A stretch of 64,000 nt of DNA, from NCBI GenBank assembly GCA_947501625.1, contig CANMWN010000002.1, positions 434,001-498,000 on the forward strand, read 5' to 3'. The stretch is from an uncultured Flavobacteriaceae bacterium. Lineage in GTDB: Bacteria; Bacteroidota; Bacteroidia; Flavobacteriales; Flavobacteriaceae. Of the stretch, positions 1 to 9,700 are shown piece by piece (the stretch's first letter is position 1; each line of letters starts with the position of its first letter). The notes under the pieces are model-generated. The model worked only from the letters and a program-made list of their open reading frames with translations, was not told the origin of the DNA and ran no database searches. A program made the translations under genes and the position numbers.

Positions 1-532
1 CAAACCAAGTGTGTGCATTTGTTCCAGAGGCACCTAACAAACTAACCATTTTATCATACTCGTTAGCAATGGCTAATTTTGAAGCTTCATGTGAAACTCT
101 ATCAATTTCACGATACAATAACTCCTTCTTTTCTGGATCAGATTCCGCTTTGTGTTGCTCATATAAATCTGAAATCTGAGCTATCATTTTTTCTTCAGCT
201 TCCCAATCAGTAGTTGCAATGTTATCAGTTCCTTTAAATACCATATGCTCTAAGTAATGAGCCAAACCTGTACTTTCTTTTGGGTCATAATTGGAACCTG
301 CTCTTACAGGTATATAAGTTTGGATTGTTGGTTCGTCATTGTTTTGACTTAAATATACTTTTAACCCATTATCTAAAGTATACAAACGTAATCCTGTTGG
401 ATCATCATTTACGGTTTCATAAGAGTAACCATTAGAATCAGTATGCTTAACAGTAGCGTACTTTTCTGTTTTCTTACAGCTTATGAGAAATAAGACAGCA
501 AATGCAAGTAATAAATAGTTTGATTTTTTCAT
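1..532 (-). CDS. M16 family zinc peptidase, lipoprotein (partial, C-terminal part outside the window)
   Basis: The reading frame starts at 532 and runs off the left edge after about 177 codons. The N-terminus is a lipoprotein signal with a lipobox (LISC followed by KK), so the mature protein should be anchored by its cysteine in the envelope. Around residue 90 it carries HYLEH, the inverted zinc motif HxxEH of M16 (pitrilysin/insulinase-type) peptidases, after a region typical of M16 N-terminal domains (LDNGLKVYLSQNNDEPT). Bacteroidota usually encode full-length M16 proteins of over 600 residues, often as two tandem genes. Only the first catalytic domain is visible here, so whether the second zinc-ligand glutamate is intact cannot be judged. 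Confidence 0.9.
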   Translation of the reverse strand, partial: MKKSNYLLLAFAVLFLISCKKTEKYATVKHTDSNGYSYETVNDDPTGLRLYTLDNGLKVYLSQNNDEPTIQTYIPVRAGSNYDPKESTGLAHYLEHMVFKGTDNIATTDWEAEEKMIAQISDLYEQHKAESDPEKKELLYREIDRVSHEASKLAIANEYDKMVSLLGASGTNAHTWF

Positions 533-560
533 TTTGATTTTTAAATTAATTATTTTTTAT

Positions 561-598
561 AAAAAAGTCTGTTCAAATATACTTAAGAACAGACTTTT
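561..598 (-). terminator. Rho-independent terminator after sucD
   Basis: Perfect 12-bp inverted repeat (AAAAGTCTGTTC at 563-574, GAACAGACTTTT at 587-598) with a 12-nt loop. Read on the minus strand it is followed by a T-run. It lies 28 nt past the sucD stop and should end the lpx-efp-sucD transcript before the M16 gene. Confidence 0.85.
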
Positions 599-625
599 AA
601 CAAATTTTATAGAAGTATATTATAA

Positions 626-1498
626 TTAATTTAACACTTCAGCAACCTTTTTACCAATTTCAGCAGGAGATTCAACTACGTGAATTCCATTTTCTCTTAA
701 TATTGCCATTTTTGCTTGTGCAGTATCATCTGAACCTCCAACAATTGCTCCTGCATGTCCCATAGTTCTTCCCTTAGGTGCTGTTTGACCTGCTATAAAT
801 CCAACCACTGGCTTTTTATTACCTGTTGCTTTAATCCAACGAGCTGCATCTGCTTCTAACTGTCCTCCAATTTCACCTATCATAACTATTGCTTCAGTAT
901 CATCATCATTCATTAATAATTCAACTGCTTCTTTGGTTGTAGTTCCAATAATTGGATCTCCTCCAATTCCAATAGCTGTTGTAATTCCAAAACCTTGTTT
1001 TACAACTTGATCTGCTGCTTCATAAGTCAAAGTTCCTGATTTTGAAACAATACCAACTTTACCTTTCTTAAAGATAAATCCTGGCATAATTCCAACTTTT
1101 GCCTCTTCAGGTGTAATAACTCCTGGACAATTAGGCCCAACTAATCGACATTCTTTATCAGAAATATAATCCTTAACTTTTACCATATCCGCTACAGGAA
1201 TACCTTCAGTAATACAAATAATCACTCCAATTCCTGCATCTGCAGCCTCCATAATAGCATCTCCTGCAAAAGCCGGCGGTACAAAAATAATTGAAACATT
1301 TGCTCCAGCTTTTTCAACTGCTTCAGCAACGGTGTTAAAAACAGGTCTTTCCAAATGTGACTGCCCTCCTTTTCCTGGTGTAACTCCACCAACAACGTTT
1401 GAACCATATTCAATCATTTGAGAAGCATGAAATGTACCTTCACTTCCTGTGAATCCTTGAACTATTATTTTTGAATTTTTATCTACGAGAACACTCAT
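626..1498 (-). CDS. sucD: Succinate-CoA ligase (ADP/GDP-forming), alpha subunit
   Basis: The 290-residue length is normal for SucD. The protein pairs with the beta subunit (SucC, not in this window) to convert succinyl-CoA to succinate with nucleotide triphosphate formation in the TCA cycle. An N-terminal CoA-binding Rossmann fold is visible ([13 protein letters not shown] near residue 14). The active-site histidine that becomes phosphorylated sits in [10 protein letters not shown] at about residue 248, and GPNCPG is also present. The ATG start at 1498 is the only sensible one. It is the last gene of the minus-strand lpx/efp cluster, 71 bases after the LpxD-like gene. That gap contains TAAATTTG (1532-1539), which resembles a -7 box but lacks a TTG partner at the right distance. 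Confidence 0.97.
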   Translation of the reverse strand: MSVLVDKNSKIIVQGFTGSEGTFHASQMIEYGSNVVGGVTPGKGGQSHLERPVFNTVAEAVEKAGANVSIIFVPPAFAGDAIMEAADAGIGVIICITEGIPVADMVKVKDYISDKECRLVGPNCPGVITPEEAKVGIMPGFIFKKGKVGIVSKSGTLTYEAADQVVKQGFGITTAIGIGGDPIIGTTTKEAVELLMNDDDTEAIVMIGEIGGQLEADAARWIKATGNKKPVVGFIAGQTAPKGRTMGHAGAIVGGSDDTAQAKMAILRENGIHVVESPAEIGKKVAEVLN

Positions 1499-1569
1499 TT
1501 TAAATTGTTTTTATCTTTTTAGATTTTCATGCAAATTTAAACTATTTGCACATTAATTACTTTATATTT

Positions 1570-2487
1570 TTATTTTTTTACCAATCTTTTTATTGAAGCC
1601 AATTCTTTTAATTGCTGTCTTGCCTCTTGTATAGGATTTCCAGAGTATATTTTGTCTCCAGCAATTGATTTGGTAACACCTGTTTGTCCTAAAACTACAG
1701 CTTTTGCTCCAATTCTAACATCACTCCTAACTCCTACTTGTCCCCAAAGTGTCACTTCATTTTCAATAATTACACAGCCAGCAATACCAACTTGTGAAGC
1801 TATCAAACATTTTTTTCCAATAATAGTATCATGACCAACCTGAACCAAATTATCTATCTTAGTCCCAACACCAATTGTGGTTTCTCCAGATACACCTCTA
1901 TCAATTGTACAATTCGAACCAATTTCAACATCATTTTCTATCTTAACTTTCCCAGTAGAAATTAATTTATCAAAACCTAATTCTCCTCTGTTTTTATAAT
2001 AAAATGCATCACCACCTAAAACGGTTCCTGAATGTATGGTAACATTATCACCTATTATTGTATCATTATTAATCGTAACATTGGCATGGATAAAACAATT
2101 ATTACCAATTACAACATTATTGCCAACAAATGCTGTTGGTTGAATAATTGTACCTTCACCGATATGAGCAGTAGACGAAACTGAAGAAGTTGAAGCCTGA
2201 AATGAATTAAAATGGCTCGCTAATTTGTTAAAGTCTCTAAATGGATCATCAGAAATTAAAAGTGCTTTTCCTACAGGACAATCAACTTTTTTATTAATTA
2301 AAATTATTGTTGCAGCTGATTGTAAAGCCTTATCATAATACTTTGGATGGTCAACAAAAACAATATCTCCAGACTCAACAACATGTATTTCATTCATCCC
2401 TAAAACAGGAAAACTTTCATCACCTATAAATTCAGAATTTATTATTTGAGCAATGTCTTTTAATGTTTGTGGACGTTCAAATTTCAT
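1570..2487 (-). CDS. LpxD-like UDP-glucosamine N-acyltransferase family protein (second copy)
   Basis: A 305-residue left-handed beta-helix protein with an N-terminal LpxD-type domain (about residues 1-100) and hexapeptide repeats (about 105-275), including QVGHDTIIG, where the histidine matches the catalytic base of LpxD. It is clearly a paralogue of the lpxD gene at 5287-6324 but shorter and diverged. LpxD transfers a 3-hydroxyacyl chain to UDP-3-O-acyl-glucosamine in lipid A synthesis. What this second copy acylates is not evident from sequence; a different acyl chain, a different sugar or a non-lipid-A role are all possible. It starts 4 bases after efp ends, so the two are almost certainly cotranscribed. 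Confidence 0.85.
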   Translation of the reverse strand: MKFERPQTLKDIAQIINSEFIGDESFPVLGMNEIHVVESGDIVFVDHPKYYDKALQSAATIILINKKVDCPVGKALLISDDPFRDFNKLASHFNSFQASTSSVSSTAHIGEGTIIQPTAFVGNNVVIGNNCFIHANVTINNDTIIGDNVTIHSGTVLGGDAFYYKNRGELGFDKLISTGKVKIENDVEIGSNCTIDRGVSGETTIGVGTKIDNLVQVGHDTIIGKKCLIASQVGIAGCVIIENEVTLWGQVGVRSDVRIGAKAVVLGQTGVTKSIAGDKIYSGNPIQEARQQLKELASIKRLVKK

Positions 2488-2491
2488 TAAA

Positions 2492-3058
2492 TTACTCTTT
2501 GATACGCTCTAAATAATTCCCTTTTTCTGTACCGATTTTTACTTTATCACCTTCATTAATAAACAAAGGTACATTTACTCTTGCACCCGTTTCAACAGTC
2601 GCAGGTTTTGTAGCATTTGTAGCAGTATTACCCTTAACTCCAGGTTCAGTATGTGTTACTTCAAGTATCACGCTTATTGGCATTTCAACAGATAAAGGCA
2701 TACTATCTTCAGAGTTAATAATAACAGTTACAACTTCTCCTTCTTTCAATAAATCTGGAGCATCCAATACTTCCTTTTGTAAAGTAATTTGGTCATAATC
2801 AACAGTATTCATGAAATGGTACGTATTTCCATCTGCATACAAATACTGAAACTTATGAGTTTCAACTCTTACGTCATCAATTTTACGTCCAGCAGGAAAT
2901 GTATTATCTACTACTTTTCCATTCGTAACACTTTTTAATTTTGTTCTTACAAATGCAGGTCCTTTTCCTGGTTTCACATGTAAAAACTCTACTATTTTAT
3001 AAATATCATTGTTATAACGAATACACAATCCGTTTCTAATATCTGAAGTTGTTGCCAT
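2492..3058 (-). CDS. efp: Translation elongation factor P
   Basis: 188 residues, the standard EF-P length, with a KOW-like N-terminal domain and two OB domains. EF-P binds between the ribosomal P and E sites and relieves stalling at polyproline stretches. The tip loop reads VKPGKGPAF, with lysine 32 at the position that is modified in lysine-type EF-Ps. No modification enzyme (EpmA/EpmB or EarP) is encoded in the window. It lies inside the lipid A operon, 16 bases after lpxA, an arrangement I associate with Flavobacteriia. Confidence 0.97.
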   Translation of the reverse strand: MATTSDIRNGLCIRYNNDIYKIVEFLHVKPGKGPAFVRTKLKSVTNGKVVDNTFPAGRKIDDVRVETHKFQYLYADGNTYHFMNTVDYDQITLQKEVLDAPDLLKEGEVVTVIINSEDSMPLSVEMPISVILEVTHTEPGVKGNTATNATKPATVETGARVNVPLFINEGDKVKIGTEKGNYLERIKE

Positions 3059-3074
3059 TTATCTAATTTTGATT

Positions 3075-3857
3075 TTAATTTCCTGTATAACCTTTCATTA
3101 TACCTCTTTGCGAATTTCGAATAAATAAAATCACATCATCTCTTTCATCTGTTGCTTCGAATTCTGCTTCCAAAATCCCTAATGCTTGAGATGTGTTGTA
3201 ATTTTTCTGATATAAAACTCTATATATATTTTGTATTTCTCTTATTTTTTCGGTTGAAAAACCTTTTCTTCTCAATCCAACTGAATTAATTCCAACATAA
3301 GATAAAGGCTCTTTAGCTGCTTTGGTATATGGAGGAACATCTTTTCTTACCAAAGAACCTCCTGAAACCATTGCATAATCACCAATATGAATAAATTGAT
3401 GAATCGCAGACAAACCTCCAATAACCGCTTGTTTTCCTATAATTACATGTCCTCCAAGTGCCACTCCATTTACAATAATTGAATTATCACCAACTACACA
3501 ATCATGTGCAATATGTGAAGTAGCCATTAACAAACAATTATCTCCAATTACTGTTTTTCCAGATGCTTTAGTACCTCTATTAATAGTTACACATTCTCTG
3601 ATAGTAACATCATTTCCTATTACTGTTAAAGACTCTTCTCCTTCAAATTTTAAATCTTGTGGAATTGCAGATATAACTGCTCCAGGAAAAATTCTACAAT
3701 TTTTCCCAATCCTTGCGCCTTCCATAATCGTGACATTTGACCCTATCCAAGTACCTGAGCCAATTTTCACATTGCTATGGATAGTAGTAAAAGGTTCAAC
3801 AACAACATTTCTCGCAATTTTTGCTCTTGGATGTATGTATGCTAATGGTTGGTTCAT
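3075..3857 (-). CDS. lpxA: Acyl-ACP--UDP-N-acetylglucosamine O-acyltransferase
   Basis: 260 residues. It catalyses the first step of lipid A synthesis, transfer of a 3-hydroxyacyl chain from ACP to UDP-GlcNAc, in the cytoplasm. Hexapeptide repeats of a left-handed beta helix fill about residues 5-190, and HIAHDCVVGD contains the catalytic histidine. The C-terminal helical region (about 195-255) is typical of LpxA. The ATG overlaps the stop of lpxC-fabZ by 4 bases, indicating translational coupling to the enzyme for the next step of the pathway. Confidence 0.97.
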   Translation of the reverse strand: MNQPLAYIHPRAKIARNVVVEPFTTIHSNVKIGSGTWIGSNVTIMEGARIGKNCRIFPGAVISAIPQDLKFEGEESLTVIGNDVTIRECVTINRGTKASGKTVIGDNCLLMATSHIAHDCVVGDNSIIVNGVALGGHVIIGKQAVIGGLSAIHQFIHIGDYAMVSGGSLVRKDVPPYTKAAKEPLSYVGINSVGLRRKGFSTEKIREIQNIYRVLYQKNYNTSQALGILEAEFEATDERDDVILFIRNSQRGIMKGYTGN

Positions 3858-5251
3858 AATAATTTTATTTTTTTTGCTATTTGAGCCATTAATTGAGCTT
3901 CGGCAACTAATTTATTGTTTGCATAAGCGTATGCTTGCATATGACAAATTCCTCTTCTTATTGGTGTTATTAACTCGCAACTAAAGATTAAAGTATCTCC
4001 TGGCAACACTTTTTGTTTGAACTTCACATTTTCCATTTTCATGAAATATGTCAAATAATTTTCTGGATCAGGAACAGTACTTAAAACTAATATCCCTCCA
4101 CATTGAGCCATTGCTTCAACTTGTAAAACTCCAGGCATTACTGGCGCTCCTGGAAAATGACCAACAAAGAAATCTTCATTCATTGTAACGTTTTTCATCC
4201 CTACAACATGCTTCTCACTCAAACTTAAAATCCTGTCAATCAATAAAAAAGGAGGTCTGTGCGGTAAAATCTCCATAATCCTATGAATATCCATCAATGG
4301 TGGTTCATTTAGATCGAATTGCGGAACTTTATTTCTTTTTTCTTTCTTGATAATTTTAGCCATTTTTTTGGCAAATAATGTATTCACCAAATGACCAGGT
4401 TTATTAGCAATTATTTTCCCTCGTATTCTAGTTCCAATTAATGCTAAATCACCAATTACATCAAGTAGTTTATGCCTTGCTGCTTCGTTTGTCCAATGTA
4501 AAGTTAGGTTGTCTAAAATACCATTTGGGTGAACAGAAATATCTGGTTTATTAAATACTTTCTTTAATTTCTCAGTAGTTTCAGGTGAAATTTCTTTATC
4601 CACATAAACTATTGCATTATTTAAATCTCCTCCTTTAATTAGGTTGTTATCCAACAACATTTCTATTTCATGCAAAAAACTAAATGTTCTTGCTGCTGAA
4701 ATTTCTTCTTTAAAATCACTTAATTTATTTAATGACGCATTTTGAGTTCCTAAAACTTTAGTTCCAAAATCAACAATTGTTGTTACTTGATATTCATCTG
4801 CCGGCATTAAAATAATTTCACTCCCTGTTTCAGTATCTTTATACGATACAACTTCTTTTACAATATACTCTTCTATAGGAGCATCTTGTTCTAAAATTCC
4901 ACCTTTCTCAATCGCTTCAACAAAATGCTTGGATGAACCATCCATAATTGGAGGTTCAGGAGCATTAATTTCTATAATTAAATTATCAATTCCCAGCGCA
5001 TATACTGCAGCTAATACGTGCTCACAAGTATTTATATGGACACCGTTTTTTTCAAGGTTTGTTCCACGCTGTGTATTTACAACATAATTTGCATTAGCCT
5101 CAATTATTGGCTCTCCCTCTAAATCAATTCTTACAAAAGCATAACCATGATTTATTGGGGCAGGCTTAAATGTCATTGTTACATCATTTCCTGTATGTAA
5201 ACCAACACCTGAAAGTGCAACTTCGTTTAGTATTGTTTTTTGATTCATCAT
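3854..5251 (-). CDS. lpxC/fabZ: Bifunctional UDP-3-O-acyl-GlcNAc deacetylase / 3-hydroxyacyl-ACP dehydratase (LpxC-FabZ fusion)
   Basis: 465 residues. The N-terminal part (about 1-310) is LpxC, the zinc deacetylase that commits the cell to lipid A synthesis. Zinc-ligand motifs are visible as TCEHVLAA near residue 78 and HKLLDVIGD near 250. The C-terminal part (about 320-465) is FabZ, with the catalytic histidine in HFPGAPVMPG and the glutamate in LQVEAMAQ. The fusion is characteristic of Bacteroidota and joins two enzymes competing for the 3-hydroxyacyl pool. The start could be the first or second ATG (5251 or 5248). Confidence 0.97.
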   Translation of the reverse strand: MMNQKTILNEVALSGVGLHTGNDVTMTFKPAPINHGYAFVRIDLEGEPIIEANANYVVNTQRGTNLEKNGVHINTCEHVLAAVYALGIDNLIIEINAPEPPIMDGSSKHFVEAIEKGGILEQDAPIEEYIVKEVVSYKDTETGSEIILMPADEYQVTTIVDFGTKVLGTQNASLNKLSDFKEEISAARTFSFLHEIEMLLDNNLIKGGDLNNAIVYVDKEISPETTEKLKKVFNKPDISVHPNGILDNLTLHWTNEAARHKLLDVIGDLALIGTRIRGKIIANKPGHLVNTLFAKKMAKIIKKEKRNKVPQFDLNEPPLMDIHRIMEILPHRPPFLLIDRILSLSEKHVVGMKNVTMNEDFFVGHFPGAPVMPGVLQVEAMAQCGGILVLSTVPDPENYLTYFMKMENVKFKQKVLPGDTLIFSCELITPIRRGICHMQAYAYANNKLVAEAQLMAQIAKKIKLL

Positions 5252-5286
5252 ATATCTATTGCAAAATAATTATACAAAAATTATCC

Positions 5287-6324
5287 TTAATTATTTGACT
5301 TTTCTTTTTTTAATTCTTTTTCTAAAGCATCAATCCTTGCAACTAGTTTTGGAAGATTTTTGAAATAAACATATGATTTATTAAATCCTGAATATTCGTA
5401 AGCTGGTGTTCCTTTTATTACTTGGTTGTCTTTAACACTTTTTATAATTCCAGACTGTGCTTGAACTTTTACATTATCACCGATCGTTATATGTCCTATA
5501 ACTCCAACTTGCCCTCCAAACATACAATTCTCTCCTATTTTAGTAGATCCTGCAATTCCAGTTTGAGATGCTATCACAGTATTTTTACCAATAGTAACAT
5601 TATGAGCAATTTGAATTTGATTATCAAGTTTTACTCCTTTTCTTATAATTGTTGATCCCAATGTTGCTCTATCTATCGTTGTACAAGCACCAATATCAAC
5701 ATTATCTTCAATGATAACATTACCTATTTGCGGTACTTTTTTGTATTCTCCTTTTTCATCAGGAGTAAAACCAAATCCGTCAGCTCCTATCACACTCCCA
5801 GAATTTATCATACAATTCTTACCAATCTTAGTATCATAATAAATATTAACACCAGAAAAAATCACAGAATCATCTCCTATTTCAACATCATTCCCAATAT
5901 AAGAGTTTGGGTAAATTTTTACATTATTTCCAATTTTTACATTTTCACCTATATATACAAATGCACCGATATATAAATTATCTCCTAAACTAGCAGTCTC
6001 ACTAATGAAATGTGGTTCTTCTCTACCCTCTTTAGCTAATTTGAATTGATTATAGAACTCTAATAATTTAGAAAAAGATTTATAAGCATTATCAACTTTT
6101 AAAAGTGTTGCACTTATTTCTTTTTCAGGCACAAAAGTTTTATCAACAACTACTACTGAGGCATTGGTAGTATAAATATATGGAGTGTATTTTGGGTTAG
6201 ATAAAAAGGTTAGTGATCCTTTTTCTCCTTCTTCAATTTTAGATAAAGTTGAGACTTCTTCTTGTAAGTTTCCTACAACTTCTCCTTCTAAAATCTCGGC
6301 TATTTGGCTTGCTGTAAATTTCAT
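5287..6324 (-). CDS. lpxD: UDP-3-O-(3-hydroxyacyl)glucosamine N-acyltransferase
   Basis: 345 residues, the normal LpxD length. The N-terminal uridine-binding domain (about 1-100) is followed by a left-handed beta helix of hexapeptide repeats (about 105-310). QIAHNVTIG carries the catalytic histidine, and a C-terminal helix ends the protein. It adds the N-linked 3-hydroxyacyl chain after LpxC acts. It is upstream of lpxC-fabZ (35-base gap) on the same strand and is the better candidate for the housekeeping LpxD than the shorter paralogue at 1570-2487. Confidence 0.96.
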   Translation of the reverse strand: MKFTASQIAEILEGEVVGNLQEEVSTLSKIEEGEKGSLTFLSNPKYTPYIYTTNASVVVVDKTFVPEKEISATLLKVDNAYKSFSKLLEFYNQFKLAKEGREEPHFISETASLGDNLYIGAFVYIGENVKIGNNVKIYPNSYIGNDVEIGDDSVIFSGVNIYYDTKIGKNCMINSGSVIGADGFGFTPDEKGEYKKVPQIGNVIIEDNVDIGACTTIDRATLGSTIIRKGVKLDNQIQIAHNVTIGKNTVIASQTGIAGSTKIGENCMFGGQVGVIGHITIGDNVKVQAQSGIIKSVKDNQVIKGTPAYEYSGFNKSYVYFKNLPKLVARIDALEKELKKEKSNN

Positions 6325-6359
6325 TTAAATGCAAAAATATGAAATTTTTGTCGCATTTA

Positions 6360-7592
6360 TTATGATGATTTTGGATAACATAAAAAATACTTCACAACAG
6401 GTACAGAAAGTGCTTGTAAATTCAAGTTGTCAGAGGCTTTTGCCAAGTCTTTTAACTCACCTGATTTATTCAAAATTTTTATTTGATTTTTAATTGAATC
6501 ATAAGCTTGGTTTGTTACTGTATCGGAAATGAAAAAATAATCAAGTTCATTTTGATTTATTTCATATTCGCTTTTTACTCTATTCTTTAATTCTTCTATT
6601 CTTTCTTTTTCAAATTTATCATTCTGAATTTCAATTTTAAACAACCTTCTATTTATCAATGCCTTTGATAAACTTGAAAGGATTTTATCTTCATGATTTG
6701 TCCACTCCTTTATTGCCAATAAGACATCATAATCATCGAGTTTTGAAAAAATATTCAATGTGTTTTTATCAAAGTTTGATTCATTTACTTGATTCTGTAA
6801 AAAATATGATAAGGGCCCACTCGCATTAATCGTTTTCCCTTCAACAACCAGTTCTTTCGCTCGTTTCAAAATATTAACTAAAATCTTCTCTGCTACCAAT
6901 CCTGTTTTATGAAGATATACTTGCCAGTACATCAATCTACGTGCAACAATAAATTTCTCTACTGAATAAATTCCTTTTTGCTCAACTACTAGTTTATCCC
7001 CCTTTACATTAAGCATTGTAATTAAACGTTCAGAATTCACATTTCCTTCTGCAACTCCTGTAAAAAAACTATCTCGCTTTAAATAATCTAGCCTATCCAT
7101 ATCCAACTGACTACTAATCAATTGATATAAGAATTTACGCTCATAATCGCCTTTAAATACTTGTATAGCCAATGATAATTTACCTTCAAATTCTTCATTC
7201 AAAGCCTCCATAAATTTTAATGAAATAGATTCATGACTTATTCCAGTAACAATACTATGTTCTAGAGCATGGGAAAAAGCGCCATGACCAATATCGTGTA
7301 ATAAAATTGCTATGTATAGAGCGTTTTCTTCGTCATTGGAAATTGAAATTCCTTTAAATCTAAGAACTCTAACAGCCTTCTGCATTAAATGCATACATCC
7401 GATAGCGTGTTGAAAGCGTGTATGGTGTGCACCAGGATACACTAAGTATGACAATCCCATTTGAGAAACTCGCCTTAATCGCTGAAAATAAGGGTGTTCA
7501 ATTAAATCAAAAATTAATGAGTTAGGAATCGTAATAAAACCGTAAATTGGGTCGTTTAATATTTTGAGTTTGTTCGTTTTATTGGCGGTCAA
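6360..7592 (-). CDS. HD-domain phosphohydrolase (SAMHD1/dGTPase-like)
   Basis: 410 residues. The metal-binding HD motif is seen as ILLHDIGHGAFSHALEH (about residues 95-111), with an upstream histidine in RFQHAIGCMHL and a later aspartate in SQLDMDRLDYL. This is the pattern of dNTP triphosphohydrolase-like HD proteins. The substrate is not known from sequence; dNTP hydrolysis is the family expectation. The reading frame has no ATG near its beginning, so the start is a TTG at 7592, giving the usual N-terminus (LKILNDPIYGFI close to the start). It lies directly before lpxD (35 bases) and is divergent from porX with only 42 bases between. Confidence 0.88.
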   Translation of the reverse strand: MTANKTNKLKILNDPIYGFITIPNSLIFDLIEHPYFQRLRRVSQMGLSYLVYPGAHHTRFQHAIGCMHLMQKAVRVLRFKGISISNDEENALYIAILLHDIGHGAFSHALEHSIVTGISHESISLKFMEALNEEFEGKLSLAIQVFKGDYERKFLYQLISSQLDMDRLDYLKRDSFFTGVAEGNVNSERLITMLNVKGDKLVVEQKGIYSVEKFIVARRLMYWQVYLHKTGLVAEKILVNILKRAKELVVEGKTINASGPLSYFLQNQVNESNFDKNTLNIFSKLDDYDVLLAIKEWTNHEDKILSSLSKALINRRLFKIEIQNDKFEKERIEELKNRVKSEYEINQNELDYFFISDTVTNQAYDSIKNQIKILNKSGELKDLAKASDNLNLQALSVPVVKYFLCYPKSS

Positions 7593-7634
7593 AATAAAAG
7601 TATAAATTTAATTAAACAAAGATAACAATTAAGT

Positions 7635-9182
7635 ATGAGCAATATAAACATTTTATGGGTTGATGATGAAATTGATTTATTAAAACCACACATTATTTTT
7701 TTAGAAAAGAAAAATTACAAGGTTACAACTTGTACTAATGGTGCTGATGCTCTTGACCTAATAAATGAAGAAAATTTTGATATTGTTTTCTTAGATGAAA
7801 ATATGCCTGGAATTTCTGGTTTAGAAACATTGACTGAAATAAAATCTAAAAACGGGAATCTTCCTATTATTATGATTACCAAAAGTGAGGAAGAATATAT
7901 CATGGAAGATGCTATTGGTAATAAGATTGCTGATTATTTAATCAAGCCAGTAAACCCAAATCAAATACTGCTAAGTCTCAAGAAAAACTTAGACCATTCA
8001 AGATTGGTTTCGGAAAAAACAACTTCTAATTACCAACAAGATTTTAGAAAAATTGCCATGGATTTATCAATGGTCAATTCTTATGAAGAATGGGTAGAAA
8101 TGTATCAAAAACTGATTTTTTGGGAGATTGAATTAGAAAATATCAATGATCAAGGAATGGTTGAAATTCTTGAAAGTCAAAAAAGAGAGGCAAATGCCCA
8201 ATTCTTTAAGTTTATCAAAAAGAATTATGAAGATTGGTTTACAAGTCCTGACAAGCCAATTTTATCGCACACACTTTTTAAAGATTGTGTAGTCCCAAAT
8301 ATTGATAAAGATAATGGAACTTTATTAGTTGTAATTGACAACTTAAGATACGATCAATGGAAAGTTATAGAGCCTCTCATTGGAGATTATTATAAGAAAT
8401 CTGAAGAAATTCCTTTCTATAGCATTTTACCAACTGCAACACAATATGCAAGGAATGCAATCTTCTCTGGTTTAATGCCTTCGGAAATGGAAAAAATGTA
8501 TCCAAATTATTGGAAAAATGATACTGATGAGGGTGGAAAGAACTTACACGAACATGATTTCTTAAACGAACAAATAAGAAGACTTGGATTAAACATAAAA
8601 CATGAGTATTATAAGATTACCAATCTAAGGTCTGGAAAGCAATTAGCTGATTCCTACAAAGCAACAAAAGACAATGACTTAACGATCGTAGTTTATAATT
8701 TTGTGGATATGCTTTCGCATGCCAAAACCGAAATGGAAGTGATTAAAGAATTAGTTGGAGATGACAAGGCATATCGCTCACTAACAGTTAGTTGGTTCAA
8801 AAATTCGCCGTTAATTGAAGTGATTCAAAAGGCACAAGAAATGGGGCAAAAATTGATAATCACGACCGATCATGGAACTATCAATTGCGATACTCCATCA
8901 AAGGTTGTTGGTGACAAAAACATTAGTTCTAACCTAAGATACAAAACTGGTAGAAGCCTTTCTTATAATGACAAAGAGGTTTATGCCGTTGCCAATCCTA
9001 AAGATATTTATTTGCCAACTATCAATATGAATAGTTCGTTTATTTTTGCCAAAGAAGATTTGTTCTTTGCATATCCAAATAATTACAACCATTATGTGAA
9101 GTACTATAAAAACACCTATCAACATGGTGGAATATCTTTAGAAGAAATGATTATACCTTTTGCGGTTTTAGAGCCTAAATAG
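7635..9182 (+). CDS. porX: PorX-type response regulator with PglZ/alkaline-phosphatase domain
   Basis: 515 residues. An N-terminal receiver domain (about 1-120) has the acidic pocket (VDDE), the phosphoacceptor Asp54 in VFLDENMPG and the conserved lysine in LIKPVNP. The C-terminal half is a PglZ domain of the alkaline phosphatase superfamily with metal-site motifs VVIDNLRYDQW, a threonine nucleophile candidate in PTATQYAR near residue 270, and ITTDHGTI. PorX regulates the T9SS in Porphyromonas and Flavobacterium relatives, acting with the PorY kinase and a sigma factor; the PglZ domain has reported phosphodiesterase activity on nucleotide substrates. No PorY partner is visible here, but two T9SS cargo genes are in the window. 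Confidence 0.93.
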   Translation: MSNINILWVDDEIDLLKPHIIFLEKKNYKVTTCTNGADALDLINEENFDIVFLDENMPGISGLETLTEIKSKNGNLPIIMITKSEEEYIMEDAIGNKIADYLIKPVNPNQILLSLKKNLDHSRLVSEKTTSNYQQDFRKIAMDLSMVNSYEEWVEMYQKLIFWEIELENINDQGMVEILESQKREANAQFFKFIKKNYEDWFTSPDKPILSHTLFKDCVVPNIDKDNGTLLVVIDNLRYDQWKVIEPLIGDYYKKSEEIPFYSILPTATQYARNAIFSGLMPSEMEKMYPNYWKNDTDEGGKNLHEHDFLNEQIRRLGLNIKHEYYKITNLRSGKQLADSYKATKDNDLTIVVYNFVDMLSHAKTEMEVIKELVGDDKAYRSLTVSWFKNSPLIEVIQKAQEMGQKLIITTDHGTINCDTPSKVVGDKNISSNLRYKTGRSLSYNDKEVYAVANPKDIYLPTINMNSSFIFAKEDLFFAYPNNYNHYVKYYKNTYQHGGISLEEMIIPFAVLEPK

Positions 9183-9191
9183 AATTAACAA

Positions 9192-9260
9192 CGTCATTCT
9201 GAACTCGTTTCAGAATCCCATCATTACTGAATGAGACCTTGAAACAAGTTCAAGGTGACG
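9192..9260. repeat. Palindromic intergenic repeat (REP/MITE-like)
   Basis: A 69-bp element between porX and tsaE. Its ends are CGTCA and TGACG in inverted orientation. Inside are two smaller hairpins, ATTCTGAA/TTCAGAAT and CCTTGAA/TTCAAGG. There is no coding capacity or T-run. It resembles dispersed palindromic repeats common in flavobacterial intergenic regions, but copy number cannot be judged from this window. Confidence 0.7.
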
Positions 9261-9286
9261 ATATGAAAAATAATTAGTGTTAATCA

Positions 9287-9700
9287 ATGAAACAAACCTA
9301 CACACTTAAAGAACTTCCAGAAATTGCGAGTAAGATCATTGAATCTGTTTCAAGCAAAGTTATATTGTTTAACGGTGAAATGGGTGCTGGAAAAACAACG
9401 CTTATCAAAGAAGTAGTGAAACAATTGGGCGTAAATGATGTTGCTAACTCTCCTACTTTCTCATTGGTCAATGAGTATAAAGGGTCAAATGATATGACTA
9501 TTTTTCATTTCGATTTTTATAGAATTGAAGATGAAGAAGAGGCTTATGATATAGGTGTTGAAGATTATTTTTATAACGAGAATGCTTGGTGTCTGATTGA
9601 ATGGGGAAATAAAGTAGAAAATTTATTACCTTTAGACGTTGTTAATATCAATATTGAAGTTATTGACAGCAATCAACGAACTATAGAAATTGAAAATTGA
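9287..9700 (+). CDS. tsaE: tRNA threonylcarbamoyladenosine biosynthesis ATPase
   Basis: 137 residues, a normal TsaE length. The Walker A motif is GEMGAGKTT near residue 30, followed by SPTFSLVNEY, and HFDFYRIED and WCLIEWGNKV are typical of the family. TsaE is the ATPase that works with TsaB and TsaD to make t6A37 in ANN-decoding tRNAs. Its stop codon shares one base with the start of the alanine dehydrogenase gene (TGATG), so the two are probably translated from one mRNA. Confidence 0.95.
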   Translation: MKQTYTLKELPEIASKIIESVSSKVILFNGEMGAGKTTLIKEVVKQLGVNDVANSPTFSLVNEYKGSNDMTIFHFDFYRIEDEEEAYDIGVEDYFYNENAWCLIEWGNKVENLLPLDVVNINIEVIDSNQRTIEIEN

